Source: Gammaproteobacteria bacterium | GTDB taxonomy: Bacteria; Pseudomonadota; Gammaproteobacteria; Xanthomonadales; SZUA-36 | Assembly: GCA_021772915.1 (NCBI GenBank) | Contig: JAJFLB010000012.1 | Span: forward strand, 1 to 64,000 | Direction: 5' to 3' | Length of the DNA stretch: 64,000 nucleotides | The notes under the pieces: model-generated | What the model saw: only the letters and a program-made list of their open reading frames with translations | What the model was told of the DNA's origin: nothing | The model's database searches: none | Made by a program: the position numbers and the translations under genes | In this document: piece after piece, positions 43,669-52,635 of the stretch | Layout: each line of letters begins with the position of its first letter | Position numbering within the stretch: position 1 is the first letter of the stretch

Positions 43669-46600
43669 ATGAAGATGACAACACCAAGGTTCATCGCGTC
43701 GGTGATCGTGGCATACCTGGTAAGTTTAAGTCTGCCGTCAATGGCGCGAGAGGAAGTGGTTAGCCAGTTGGTGGCCGGGGAGCACGGGTACGAAGTCCCG
43801 TTGGAGGTGGTTAACAGGGATGCCGAACCCATCAGGAGTGTCGCTGTCAAGGTCACCGGGCGACCTGCCGGTTTGGTTAATTTTCAGGTAACGCCACCAC
43901 TGGTTGAGTCTCTTCCAGGCGAGGGTGTAGCGATTTTTACGGTCAGTTTCGACGTCAAGGAAGACACGGCCTCTTACGATTACGCAGAAATTGTGCTTTC
44001 CGTCACGGCGGCCAATGCAGATTTTGATGAACCCAGGCCAAAGGTGGCCGTTGCGGTTGTTGAAGATGACGTTGCTGAGGCTGCAGGTGACTGCACCGTT
44101 GACAAAGAACGAGTGGGGGGTGATTGGAGTGGCGCGGAGAAACACTACGTTTATGTGTTTCGTCACCACCAATCAGGCAAGATTGAACGTGTGCTGATTT
44201 ACACGGGCGGCATCGACCACACATTCGAAATTGCCCTGCAAAGCAGCAAGGACCAGAAATTCGGACCGCTTATGTCGATGGCTGAAGCCGAGGCAAAGGC
44301 CAAGGAATTTTGCGGGGATGAACCAGGTGATACATCATTGGCCCTTAAACTGGTACGTATCGATTGGGCGGGGGTGTCGCCCCCAATGCCCGGTATCACG
44401 CACCATCCGGGTGACACTGGCTACAGCACCCACTGGGTCAACCCGGCCGGCAGGGTAAACAAAGAAAGCTATGGGTTTACCAGATTCCCACTTGAAATCA
44501 CGTTGGGGCAGCCGTTTGAATTCGCCATTGATATGCGCAGCTCCCAATACGAGCCTGCCCGCAAATATGACCCCAATGGAATGGACTTCTCCCATTCTTG
44601 TCGTTTGATTGGTGAGGTGTGGACACAACCGTTGATAGGCATTGCCTACAGTCGCTATTACCACTATAACCCTGATGACCCCAACAGTTATTTGGGTTGG
44701 TCGGGTACGAAATTCGAGATCCGTGGCGAGGTCAACAAATTTACTTGTCCTGGCGACTACCTCGCCGCGGTAACCGTGAACCAGGCCTCGTTGTATGTTC
44801 TGAAATTTGCTCCCGTCGGGCCACCACCTGACCTCGGGGATCTTAGACCCCATTCATTCACCTATCGGGTTGAAGCAAGCGGCAAGGAAATCAGGGAAAA
44901 GAGCCTGCGGGCGCTTGATGGAAAAACCTTTGAGATCACCGGGCAACTATTTGAATCCAGCGAGGGCCACCGGGAACTAAGATCGAGCGGCTTCCAAATT
45001 GCCTTCAGGTCGGCCGGTGGAGGAAGAATTGGTCCCCAGTATCTCTCGTACTCCGTGCCAACGGATGAGCTTCCCGGCATCCACGCAACGCCCTTCACTC
45101 CCCCCGGGGAAATGACCACTGCCACATCGACTCCCGGTGGTGGCCCGGGAGGACCGGAAACAGGTGGGCCGGACGACCCTGGTACAGGTGAACCACCGCC
45201 CGGTTCAGCACCGCCAGGCGAGCGTACACCTGATGGAACTTCGCCCGGTGACGATGTTTCGCCGGTTGGACCATCTGGTGTTCCCCCAACGGGAAGGGTA
45301 CCACCGGTCATTGAGCCGACCGGACCCATAGACCCAAATAGCATCGATCCGGCCAGTCCGGACATTGCGGCCTTGATTCGTCAGTGGATAACAATTGCCG
45401 AGCCACCCAAGAACGTAACCGAGGGTGCGAATTTTCACTACAACCACCGTGGCAAGCTCGTCGGTACAACGCGCGACGGTGGCATCGTTATGGCGTTACA
45501 CGATGATGCCCTGCCATTCGACGCCGGCTACCTGTGGCGCAACCGGGTGACATTCGATCTCGATTCGGTGAACCACTGCCGGCTTGAGGAATATGTCGTT
45601 GCCAGGCTCGAGGCAAGCTCCATTGATCATTGTGTCGGTCGCTACAAGAAAACCGCAGGTGTGGATGGCCCCAACCCGGCGGTTGACACCAGCAACAGCC
45701 GGGTTGTCCCGAATCTCAAGGGGAAATCGGAAAGCCTTGCGGTTGCATGGTTATTGGATCTCGATCTGCGACCTGTTGTGATCAAGGGCTCGCCCGTCAC
45801 GGCCGGTAGATCGCCAGATACCGTTGAGAACCAGTCCCCACTGGTGGGAGCAATCCTGACGCGTGGTGAGCCGGTTACGCTGTGGGTCTACCGGGTAGTC
45901 GAACCTGCAGCCCGCGTGGAGCCCACACCGGAAATCCGGGTTGAAGCCACACCAGGAAGTCAGACGGATTGTGACCGGCAGTGGCCGGGAACAGTACTGA
46001 TACCATCGGGTGGCGGCAGATCGGTGTGCAACTGCCCGTCGGGATCAGCCTGGAGCAAAGTTCAGAAACGCTGTCTCAGGCTGTCAGGGTCAGGAGGTGA
46101 TGGTCCGGGTGGACGGACTGTAGCGGGTTGCTCTGACAAGCCCGGTACGATCAGGGATTTCAGAACCGGACAGTGTGTCTGTCCCGCAGGGGGGTGGGAC
46201 GCAATGTCACGCAGCTGTGTCGACCGGGTGGCCGAAGGCCGGGAACGAGAGATAGAGGAGGGGATCAAGGGTGCCGAGTGCGAATACCTCTACAGTCAGA
46301 TTGAGGTCTTTCGCAAGAATCCGGATACCACTTCGCAGCGGATGGCCGATCAGGCCGAACGTGATGCACGCGCGAAGGGCTGTGATCCTGCTCGCATTTC
46401 CGATGCAGTCGTCAAGGGTGGCGGAGGAAGCGGTGGTGGGGGAGACGGTACACCGGTTCCGGTCACCGAACCGGTGGAGGACAAGGACGAGGGTGAAGCC
46501 CGTGTATCGACCAGAAATATAAAAGCCTGTGTCACCGATATTAATGACGTGCTTGATGACCAGTATGACCTCTTTGTCAACGGTCGGTTTGTCGGTACGG

Positions 46601-46788
46601 TTAAGCATCCCGAGGGTGGCGCGACCTGCTACAACGCCATGTTGCGCGGCGGCCCCAACCGGCTGGAGTTAAGGCTGGTGGCGACGCGTGGCAAGGGAAC
46701 CTATCTGTTATTCAGCATCAATGACGGGGAGTTTTCAGCCAACTTTGGTGGTTCCGTCAACCACATATGGAATGTCATAGCGCCATAA
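43669..46788 (+). CDS. Exported 1039-residue protein with PASTA-like and cysteine-rich modules
   Basis: Signal peptide about 1-26 (FIASVIVAYLVSLSLPSMA). An Ig-like domain (about 30-115) comes next. A large unassigned region then includes HHPGDTGYSTHWVNPAGRVN. A Pro/Gly-rich linker covers about 480-555. VVPNLKGKSESLAVAWLLDL through GEPVTLWVYRV (about 680-745) has the PASTA pattern, rare outside Ser/Thr kinases and penicillin-binding proteins. Two cysteine modules follow (about 768-805 and 820-850), then a coiled helix, a (GGGGS)-like linker and a final strand domain. ATG 43669 has GAGGG ten bases upstream; the open frame extends back into the previous gene and was not used. Confidence 0.7.
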   Translation: MKMTTPRFIASVIVAYLVSLSLPSMAREEVVSQLVAGEHGYEVPLEVVNRDAEPIRSVAVKVTGRPAGLVNFQVTPPLVESLPGEGVAIFTVSFDVKEDTASYDYAEIVLSVTAANADFDEPRPKVAVAVVEDDVAEAAGDCTVDKERVGGDWSGAEKHYVYVFRHHQSGKIERVLIYTGGIDHTFEIALQSSKDQKFGPLMSMAEAEAKAKEFCGDEPGDTSLALKLVRIDWAGVSPPMPGITHHPGDTGYSTHWVNPAGRVNKESYGFTRFPLEITLGQPFEFAIDMRSSQYEPARKYDPNGMDFSHSCRLIGEVWTQPLIGIAYSRYYHYNPDDPNSYLGWSGTKFEIRGEVNKFTCPGDYLAAVTVNQASLYVLKFAPVGPPPDLGDLRPHSFTYRVEASGKEIREKSLRALDGKTFEITGQLFESSEGHRELRSSGFQIAFRSAGGGRIGPQYLSYSVPTDELPGIHATPFTPPGEMTTATSTPGGGPGGPETGGPDDPGTGEPPPGSAPPGERTPDGTSPGDDVSPVGPSGVPPTGRVPPVIEPTGPIDPNSIDPASPDIAALIRQWITIAEPPKNVTEGANFHYNHRGKLVGTTRDGGIVMALHDDALPFDAGYLWRNRVTFDLDSVNHCRLEEYVVARLEASSIDHCVGRYKKTAGVDGPNPAVDTSNSRVVPNLKGKSESLAVAWLLDLDLRPVVIKGSPVTAGRSPDTVENQSPLVGAILTRGEPVTLWVYRVVEPAARVEPTPEIRVEATPGSQTDCDRQWPGTVLIPSGGGRSVCNCPSGSAWSKVQKRCLRLSGSGGDGPGGRTVAGCSDKPGTIRDFRTGQCVCPAGGWDAMSRSCVDRVAEGREREIEEGIKGAECEYLYSQIEVFRKNPDTTSQRMADQAERDARAKGCDPARISDAVVKGGGGSGGGGDGTPVPVTEPVEDKDEGEARVSTRNIKACVTDINDVLDDQYDLFVNGRFVGTVKHPEGGATCYNAMLRGGPNRLELRLVATRGKGTYLLFSINDGEFSANFGGSVNHIWNVIAP

Positions 46789-46877
46789 CCAGGGCGCAGG
46801 AAAAATCAAAAAGCGAAATGGATGTTTGCAAAAGTCGTTCCCTTAGAGCTTAGTTCCCTAAAAAACAGGACACAAAT

Positions 46878-48251
46878 GTGGTGGTAGCCCTGTCACAAGA
46901 AAAATTTACGGATCAACTAAAAGCATTGATCGATGCCTATGACCGTTCTGAAGTGGATGATACGTTTTACGCCCCCGAGGAAATACAAAAAAGTATCCCA
47001 CTTGCCATCGAAGATGAGCCATTACCTCAGCCTGAGCTTCTGGATGTGCTCAAAGCCATCATTATCCGCACACCCAAGTCCGCCAGCCCGGGTTTTTATA
47101 ACCAGTTGTACGGTGGTAAGGAAGATCTGGCGATCATTGCCGAGATGATGGTCGCGCGTATGAACAACTCGATGTATACCTTCAAGGTTGCGGGGCCACA
47201 TATTCTTATTGAGCATGAGGTCATCAAAAAGGCATGTGAAGTGATAGGTTTTGTCGAGGGAGAGGGCGTGTTTTGTCCAGGAGGCTCCATGGCTAACCTG
47301 GTTGGGATGGTTCTCGCACGCAATGCATGCAACCCGGATATTCAGGATCACGGCCTGGACAGAAACACCTATGTTGCCTATACATCTGAGCGAGGCCACT
47401 ACTCGATCAAAAAGAACGCCGGTATGCTGGGTATCGGTCGAAATAATGTTCGCGAAGTTGCGGTAAATGATCGTGGTGAGATGTTGGTGGAGGAATTCGA
47501 CCGCTTGGTTCAGCTGGATCTTGCTGCGGGTCTGACACCTTTTTTTGTTAATTTGACCGCCGGCACCACGGTGCTTGGGGCATTCGACGACGTGAGCCGA
47601 ATAAGTGAGATCGCCAGGAAATACAATATTTGGGTGCACGTGGATGGCGCCTACGGTGCCAGTGTATTGCTGAGCCGCAAACGGGCAGCCCTGCTCGCCG
47701 GCATTGATCGCGCCGATTCGGTGACCTGGAACGCACATAAGATGATGGGTGTTCCGTTGACCTGTTCTATGCTGCTTTGCAAGGCAAAAGGGCTTCTAAC
47801 GCAAAATTTTTCCGAGGTTTCCGATTACCTGTTCCAAACCGACACAGATGAGTTGAATCCAGGTACGAAATCAATGCAGTGCGGACGCAAGAATGACGCG
47901 TTCAAGGTCTGGGCATTATGGAAACAACTGGGCAACAAAGGGTTTGAGCAACGGATAGAAAAGCAGTTCTTGTTAAGAGACAAGCTGGTTGCCTTAATTA
48001 ACTCGGACCCGGACTTTGAACTGTTCATGCCACCGGCTTTGCTCAATGTGTGCTTCAGGTACAGACAGGTAGACAGTGACAGGATCTGTTACGCGCTCGA
48101 CCGGCAGGGTTTGGGCAAGGTCGGTCACGGGTCATTCAGGGGGGATAATTTCATCCGGATGGTGATGGTGAATCCGAGCCTGGGTGTTGAGGATATTGAA
48201 AAATTTCTTGGACACATAAAAATGGTTGCGAGAAACTTGAAGGAGAGTTGA
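46878..48251 (+). CDS. Group II PLP-dependent amino-acid decarboxylase
   Basis: 457 residues of the glutamate/cysteine-sulfinate/aspartate decarboxylase family. The PLP lysine is in VTWNAHKMMGVPLTCS near residue 290, with VHVDGAYGASVLLS providing the cofactor Asp near 258. FNQLYGG-type N-terminal motif appears as SPGFYNQLYGGKEDLA, and GEGVFCPGGSMANL is the phosphate-binding region. Substrate cannot be fixed; cysteine sulfinate, aspartate and glutamate are all plausible. The start is GTG 46878 with AGGA seven bases before. Separated from the secreted locus by 89 bases, so possibly unrelated to it. Confidence 0.85.
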   Translation: MVVALSQEKFTDQLKALIDAYDRSEVDDTFYAPEEIQKSIPLAIEDEPLPQPELLDVLKAIIIRTPKSASPGFYNQLYGGKEDLAIIAEMMVARMNNSMYTFKVAGPHILIEHEVIKKACEVIGFVEGEGVFCPGGSMANLVGMVLARNACNPDIQDHGLDRNTYVAYTSERGHYSIKKNAGMLGIGRNNVREVAVNDRGEMLVEEFDRLVQLDLAAGLTPFFVNLTAGTTVLGAFDDVSRISEIARKYNIWVHVDGAYGASVLLSRKRAALLAGIDRADSVTWNAHKMMGVPLTCSMLLCKAKGLLTQNFSEVSDYLFQTDTDELNPGTKSMQCGRKNDAFKVWALWKQLGNKGFEQRIEKQFLLRDKLVALINSDPDFELFMPPALLNVCFRYRQVDSDRICYALDRQGLGKVGHGSFRGDNFIRMVMVNPSLGVEDIEKFLGHIKMVARNLKES

Positions 48252-48311
48252 GCATTGGGTGCTCAGTGCACCCTTATACTGTCAACCCTATAACGAAGGA
48301 TCAGAAGTTTT

Positions 48312-48692
48312 ATGAACAAAAATACAATGCTAGCAACAGTAGCGGTGTTACTGGTCTTGGTGCCGGGAAGCCCGGTCATGGCTGGGGATGAGACGACTTC
48401 CACGGCTGCGCTGGAGCGCGGTGCCGAGGTTTATGATGATTGTTCTGCATGCCACGGTGACTACGCAGAAGGTGGCGAGGACTATGGTGCACCCAAATTG
48501 GCGGGCCACCTGGATTGGTATCTCATCAGACAGTTGAAGAATTTTCGTGCGGAAATCCGTGGCACCCACGAGGACGATGAGTATGGCCCGATCATGCAAG
48601 CCATGGCCGCCGATCTGGAGGACCAGGAGATCGAAAACGTGGTGGCCTATATCATGACACTCGATCCCAACTACGACCCGGAAGACGACTAG
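48312..48692 (+). CDS. Periplasmic monoheme class I cytochrome c
   Basis: 126 residues. Signal peptide about 1-25 (LLVLVPGSPVMAGDE), heme site CSACHGDYAEGGEDYGAPKLAG, and the axial Met expected in YGPIMQAMAADLEDQEIENVVAYI. The last helix with VVAYIMTLDP is typical of cytochrome c553/c4-like proteins. It would carry electrons in the periplasm. Sixty bases after the decarboxylase and before a strong terminator; convergent with the next cytochrome. Confidence 0.88.
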   Translation: MNKNTMLATVAVLLVLVPGSPVMAGDETTSTAALERGAEVYDDCSACHGDYAEGGEDYGAPKLAGHLDWYLIRQLKNFRAEIRGTHEDDEYGPIMQAMAADLEDQEIENVVAYIMTLDPNYDPEDD

Positions 48693-48695
48693 TCC

Positions 48696-48726
48696 GCATC
48701 CAGGGAGCGTGTCCCCGGATGCTTTT
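48696..48726 (+). terminator. Rho-independent terminator between convergent cytochrome genes
   Basis: Stem gcatccaggga (48696-48706) with tccccggatgc (48712-48722), one mismatch, 5-base loop, then tttt. It begins three bases after the plus-strand cytochrome stop. Because the other cytochrome ends at 48747 on the minus strand, it may serve both, although the minus side lacks a T run. Confidence 0.7.
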
Positions 48727-48746
48727 CAAACCGTCTGGCTCACAGC

Positions 48747-49196
48747 TTACTTGGTCGAATGCTCAATGTAGTTCTTCTGAACAACATCTTCCGTGTACGC
48801 AGTTAAGGCGGCCAGGTCCTCGGAATCCCAGGGGAGTACATCGGGCTGCTTCATTGCCGCCAGCATGCAAAACTGCACCATTTCCTCGGCATCCACTTGA
48901 TCCATATTGGCTTTCTTTTGCGCCATTTTTACCGTGTGTGGGTACTCGTTCTTGAAACTGTCCTTGAACATTTTTGTTGCGCCTTTATGGCAACTTGAAC
49001 ACGCTTTCTTGCCGTTTTTGCTCAGGCTCTTATCGTTCCAAAGTGATTCGCCCTTGGCGACTAAATCAGCGCGCTCACCCTGGAATGGTACGCTGCCCGC
49101 AGGCCGCGTCACTTTATCTGCCGTTATTTTTGCCGCAAATACGGCGCTCGTTCCAAGAAGCAGAATCAGGTTGAATAGAAGTATAGATTTTTTCAT
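48747..49196 (-). CDS. Periplasmic monoheme cytochrome c
   Basis: 149 residues. Signal peptide about 1-21 (LLFNLILLLGTSAVFAA). Heme site CSSCHKGATKMF lies near residue 66, and Met candidates are in EEMVQFCMLAAMKQPDV. The C-terminal DLAALTAYTEDVVQK matches the last helix of small electron-transfer cytochromes. An extra Cys in FCMLAAM could also be a ligand neighbour. Its own promoter must lie in 49197-49372, where none was identified. Confidence 0.82.
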   Translation of the reverse strand: MKKSILLFNLILLLGTSAVFAAKITADKVTRPAGSVPFQGERADLVAKGESLWNDKSLSKNGKKACSSCHKGATKMFKDSFKNEYPHTVKMAQKKANMDQVDAEEMVQFCMLAAMKQPDVLPWDSEDLAALTAYTEDVVQKNYIEHSTK

Positions 49197-49372
49197 TTCT
49201 TAAACACTCCGAATGATAGGGTCACACCGATTACTGCTTACAGGGGAAACGTCAGACCGACGTGATCAGTGTGTTAATTATGACCGCCTCCGGTATACAA
49301 AGCTTTCAAAGCTTGGACGCTCGGCAGACCGCGGACTCCATCCTTCGAGTTACTGGTTTTATTTCAGTGGTT

Positions 49373-49641
49373 CTAGTGTAGTGTCAACCCTAAAAGGTAG
49401 GATCAGCGAGTTCACAAGCTGTTGGCTGCAAGGCAACATTTCGAAGACATAGTGGTGCTATATCGAGAAACGTTAACGCAGCAGACGACAGCTTGTGGGC
49501 TCGCCCTGCGGGTGGTTACCAGAATGTCTACCACAGCGTTACACTCGCTTGACGTAGCACCACTATGCCAGCGCGAATGTGCCTTGCGCTAAACATTCTG
49601 GTAACCACTGATCCTACCTTTTAGGGTTGACACTACACTAG
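49373..49641. mobile_element. 269-bp MITE with 34-bp perfect terminal inverted repeats
   Basis: The left end (49373-49406) and right end (49608-49641) are exact inverted copies containing gtgtcaaccctaaaaggtag. Further nested dyads fill the inside: ggttaccagaatgt with acattctggtaacc, tagtggtgcta with tagcaccacta, and cacaagctgt with acagcttgtg. No transposase frame is inside, so it is non-autonomous. CTAG lies at each border and may be part of the target or end. The right end supplies the stop codon of the gene at 49638-50264. Confidence 0.85.
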
Positions 49642-50264
49642 GCCCGTACGAAGGCATTAAAACGCATTTCCTGGCCGATACTGGTCTCTGGTCCATGGCC
49701 GGTTATCACTGTTGCGGTCTCATCAAGTTTGTAGATACGTTGTTGGATGGAATTCTTCAACACTCCACTGTCGCCGCCTTCAAAGTCTGTTCTGCCCACC
49801 GAGCCCTGGAACAGCGTGTCGCCGGCGATTAACAGACGTGTGGCCGCAAAATAGAAACTGCTGGAGCCCGGTGTGTGACCGGGCGTGTGGATGCACGTAC
49901 CGCCACACTCCAGGTCTTCCTCGTCCTCTATCCAGTGATTCATATCCGGTACCGGTGAATACGGTATGCCCCACATCTGGCATTGCACCTCTACGGAATC
50001 CCAAAGAAACTTGTCGCCACGATGCAACCACACAGGGGCACCGGTTTTACGTTGAATTTCACCTGCGGCAAGAATGTGATCGAGGTGCGCGTGGGTGTGG
50101 ATAATACCGATGATCTTCAGACCCATGGACTCGACCGTTGTCATTATGCGTTGGGCGTGCCCACCCGGATCAAAAACGTAACCAACACCGGTTTCGGTAT
50201 CGCCAATGATGGTGCAATTGCACTGCAGGGGTCCGACGGGAAAAGTTTTTCTGATGATATTCAT
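49638..50264 (-). CDS. Metallo-beta-lactamase-fold hydrolase (glyoxalase II-like)
   Basis: 208 residues with the zinc motif IIHTHAHLDHILAAG near residues 51-65, then HTPGHTPGSSSFYF, LLIAGDTLFQGSVGRTDF and GHGPETSIGQEMRFNAFV, the usual metal-binding set. Length and motifs fit the YcbL-type glyoxalase II-like branch acting on thioesters or related substrates. The TAG stop (49640-49638) lies in the right terminal repeat of the MITE, so the last one or two codons may differ from the ancestral end. ATG 50264 is chosen over TTG 50273. Confidence 0.88.
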   Translation of the reverse strand: MNIIRKTFPVGPLQCNCTIIGDTETGVGYVFDPGGHAQRIMTTVESMGLKIIGIIHTHAHLDHILAAGEIQRKTGAPVWLHRGDKFLWDSVEVQCQMWGIPYSPVPDMNHWIEDEEDLECGGTCIHTPGHTPGSSSFYFAATRLLIAGDTLFQGSVGRTDFEGGDSGVLKNSIQQRIYKLDETATVITGHGPETSIGQEMRFNAFVRA

Positions 50265-50291
50265 AAGCTTCAATTTTGCCTTACAGGCGCA

Positions 50292-51500
50292 TCATACATT
50301 TAGTGCTGTCGTCTGCCCACGGTCATATTTTGCATAGATGGCAGTGCGTTTTGCCGGATCGACATTGATCTTGCTGAGATCACCCTGGATATGGGGTAAC
50401 GCCAGCAAGCGCCGGTCCATGACCTTGTACCAAAACCAGGGGACATAGGCCAGCAGGTAGGTTCCAAAATATCCATTTGGTAATTCGGGGATGTCCTCGA
50501 AGTTGCGCAGGCTCTGATAACGTCGTGCCGGATTGGTGTGGTGGTCCGAGTGTCGTTCCAGGTGGAACAACACGACATTGCTGAAGATGTAATTGGCGTT
50601 CCAGGAGTGATGCGGCAGGCAGCGTTCGTTAACGCCATTGTCGTCTTTTTCACGCAACAAACCGTAGTGCTCAACATAGTTTGCACTTGTCAGTTGAAAC
50701 CAGGCCCAGAAATTGTGCACCACCAGGAAGGGAATCATGATCCAGCCAAAGACCAGGATCAGACCACCCTGTAATATCACGCTGACAGCATATGATTGCA
50801 GAATATCGTTGCTAGGGCTCCAGGGGTTTTTACCAAGACGGGTGAGGCGTTCGGCTTCACTCATCCAGCCACGTTTGAACGCCCCCGGAATTTCACGTCG
50901 GCTGAACTTGTATATGGACTCTCCCATCCGGGCACTGGCGGGATCGTCAAATGTTGCAACATGACGGTGATGTCCCCGGTTGTGCTCGATACAGAAATGG
51001 CCGTAGGCGGGCACGGCCAGGGCAAGTTTTGCCAGCAGGCGTTCAAACCGGGATTTCTTATGCCCCAGTTCATGGGCCGTATTTAATCCCAGGCCACTAT
51101 AAGCGCCAGCCGTGATAGCAAGCGCCAGCATAGCCCCAGCGGCAAGCTCATGAGTGGCAACAAACCAGGCAATGGTGATCAGCGTGACATAGTGCAGGGG
51201 CACGGTCACCCAGGTCAGCAGGCGATAGTAAGGGTCAACTTCCAGTTGTGGCACGACTTCCTCTGGGGGGTTATTACTGTCGGCACCAAATACCCAATCC
51301 AGAATCGGGATAAGGATATAGGAGATCATCAGTGGAACACCCAGCGTCCATTGGGAGCTGGTCTGGAAGTACAGCAGGATTCCCAACATGGGGGTCAGGG
51401 GCAGGAGCACTGACATCATCCACAGGTAGCGCTTACGGTCGCGGTACTTAATGAGGCCCTTGTCGGGATGATCCAGGGTGTAAGTAACGATTGCCAGCAT
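50292..51500 (-). CDS. alkB: Alkane 1-monooxygenase (AlkB type)
   Basis: Integral-membrane non-heme di-iron hydroxylase of 402 residues that oxidises terminal methyl groups of alkanes. All three histidine boxes are seen: NTAHELGHKK near residue 144, EHNRGHHRH near 173 and LERHSDHHTN near 315. The AlkB-type HYG motif (NYVEHYGLLRE) is near 275. Six hydrophobic helices lie before and between the boxes. No rubredoxin or rubredoxin reductase gene is in the window and none is fused. ATG 51500 or the TTG two codons upstream could start it. Ends 28 bases before the metallo-hydrolase start. Confidence 0.93.
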   Translation of the reverse strand: MLAIVTYTLDHPDKGLIKYRDRKRYLWMMSVLLPLTPMLGILLYFQTSSQWTLGVPLMISYILIPILDWVFGADSNNPPEEVVPQLEVDPYYRLLTWVTVPLHYVTLITIAWFVATHELAAGAMLALAITAGAYSGLGLNTAHELGHKKSRFERLLAKLALAVPAYGHFCIEHNRGHHRHVATFDDPASARMGESIYKFSRREIPGAFKRGWMSEAERLTRLGKNPWSPSNDILQSYAVSVILQGGLILVFGWIMIPFLVVHNFWAWFQLTSANYVEHYGLLREKDDNGVNERCLPHHSWNANYIFSNVVLFHLERHSDHHTNPARRYQSLRNFEDIPELPNGYFGTYLLAYVPWFWYKVMDRRLLALPHIQGDLSKINVDPAKRTAIYAKYDRGQTTALNV

Positions 51501-51635
51501 CCTCAATGTCTGCGGATTGCCGGGAGCAGAAGATGATTTCCCGGAATTATGTTTAACTACTGATTACCTGATTGATGACATGTTATCAGCAAATGCAGGT
51601 CTGAACCCAGACAACAAATAGCCCGGAGGCGCAAC

Positions 51636-52223
51636 ATGCCACACCTGTCACCCCTACCGCGGGACGCTGTCCCGGAATTCAAAGACCGCTTCGAACATTA
51701 CGCAAAAACACGCGGTTTTGTACCCAATAGTATCCTGACCATGTCCCGACGTCCGGCCATCGCCCGGGCTTTTATGCAACTGAATCAGGCCGTCCTGTAT
51801 GAAGGTACCGTTGATGAGGAACTCAAGATGTTGGTCAGTTTGATTGCCAGCCAGGCGGCCGGTTGTCGTTACTGCCAGGCGCATATGGCCAATCTGTCGT
51901 CCATATATAAGGCGTCAGACGAGAAGATCGCCGCTGTCTGGGAGTTCGAGGACAGCGACCTGTTCAGTGCGGCAGAGCGGGCGGCGTTACGATTGGCCGT
52001 GAATGCCTCAATGATTCCGAATCAGGTGTCACAGGAGGATTTTGATGCTGTTGGCCGGTTTTTTGACGAGGGCCAGATCGTCGAACTGGTTGCGTCGATT
52101 GCCCTGTTTGGTTACCTCAACCGTTGGAATGACACCATGGCCACCGAATTGGAAGCGTTTCCGTCAGGAGTGGCAAGCAAAATCATCGGTACCGCTGGCT
52201 GGCAACCCGGTAAGCACCGCTGA
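51636..52223 (+). CDS. AhpD-like carboxymuconolactone decarboxylase-family protein
   Basis: 195 residues, all helical. The redox-type motif GCRYCQAHMANLSSIY (CxxC plus His, near residue 77) defines peroxidase-related AhpD-like proteins that reduce peroxides through a thiol relay. ELVASIALFGYLNRWNDTMAT is the usual C-terminal helix. The start is preceded by GGAGGCGCA. Its partner reductant is unknown. It is convergent with the Fe-S/acyl-CoA synthetase operon. Confidence 0.85.
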   Translation: MPHLSPLPRDAVPEFKDRFEHYAKTRGFVPNSILTMSRRPAIARAFMQLNQAVLYEGTVDEELKMLVSLIASQAAGCRYCQAHMANLSSIYKASDEKIAAVWEFEDSDLFSAAERAALRLAVNASMIPNQVSQEDFDAVGRFFDEGQIVELVASIALFGYLNRWNDTMATELEAFPSGVASKIIGTAGWQPGKHR

Positions 52224-52282
52224 CAGGAGGAGTTGCCCCGCTCGGTTCCCTCTTTGACTGGACGACCGTTGTCGTCGGAACT

Positions 52283-52612
52283 CTATTCCTTGTTTTTGGC
52301 TTGCTTGACGTATTTGCCCATCACCGAGGACATTCCATGTGCGGCGTATTCACGACAGGCCTTGTCCTTGAAGCGGATCGCGGCCTCGAATTCACCAATT
52401 GGGTACTTGTCCCGCTCAGCCACACAACGGATTTCACGCACGACCTTCACTTCAATGCCCAATTTTTCTGCTATCTGGCTGTCGGAAAACCCCGGTTGAC
52501 GCTTGTTAGCTGATAGCTGTTCCTGAAAGTTGACCTGTACTGAGTGAGACAGCTCCAGTACCTGGTCCTTGTACTTTCGATAGGTTTCCGGATCTACAAA
52601 ATAAAAGCTCAT
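52283..52612 (-). CDS. Small protein of unknown function
   Basis: 109 residues, soluble. It begins MSFYFVDPETYRKYKDQVLE with GGAG before the ATG. SDSQIAEKLGIEVKVVREIR near residues 50-70 looks like a helix-turn-helix-like segment, and CREYAAHGMSSVMGKYVKQA ends it. Two cysteines (CVAE and ACRE). I know no family. It follows the Fe-S gene by 23 bases and is probably the last gene of that operon. Confidence 0.6.
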   Translation of the reverse strand: MSFYFVDPETYRKYKDQVLELSHSVQVNFQEQLSANKRQPGFSDSQIAEKLGIEVKVVREIRCVAERDKYPIGEFEAAIRFKDKACREYAAHGMSSVMGKYVKQAKNKE

Positions 52613-52635
52613 GGCTGACTCCGTGATTGTTTGAT

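Noticed and set aside
45095-45447. Antisense frames over the Pro/Gly-rich linker
   Set aside because: Low-complexity GC-rich coding sequence produces open frames on the other strand by composition.
48249-48265. TGAGCA/TGCTCA hairpin after the PLP decarboxylase
   Set aside because: Only six base pairs and no T run; the next cytochrome gene is close, so termination is doubtful.
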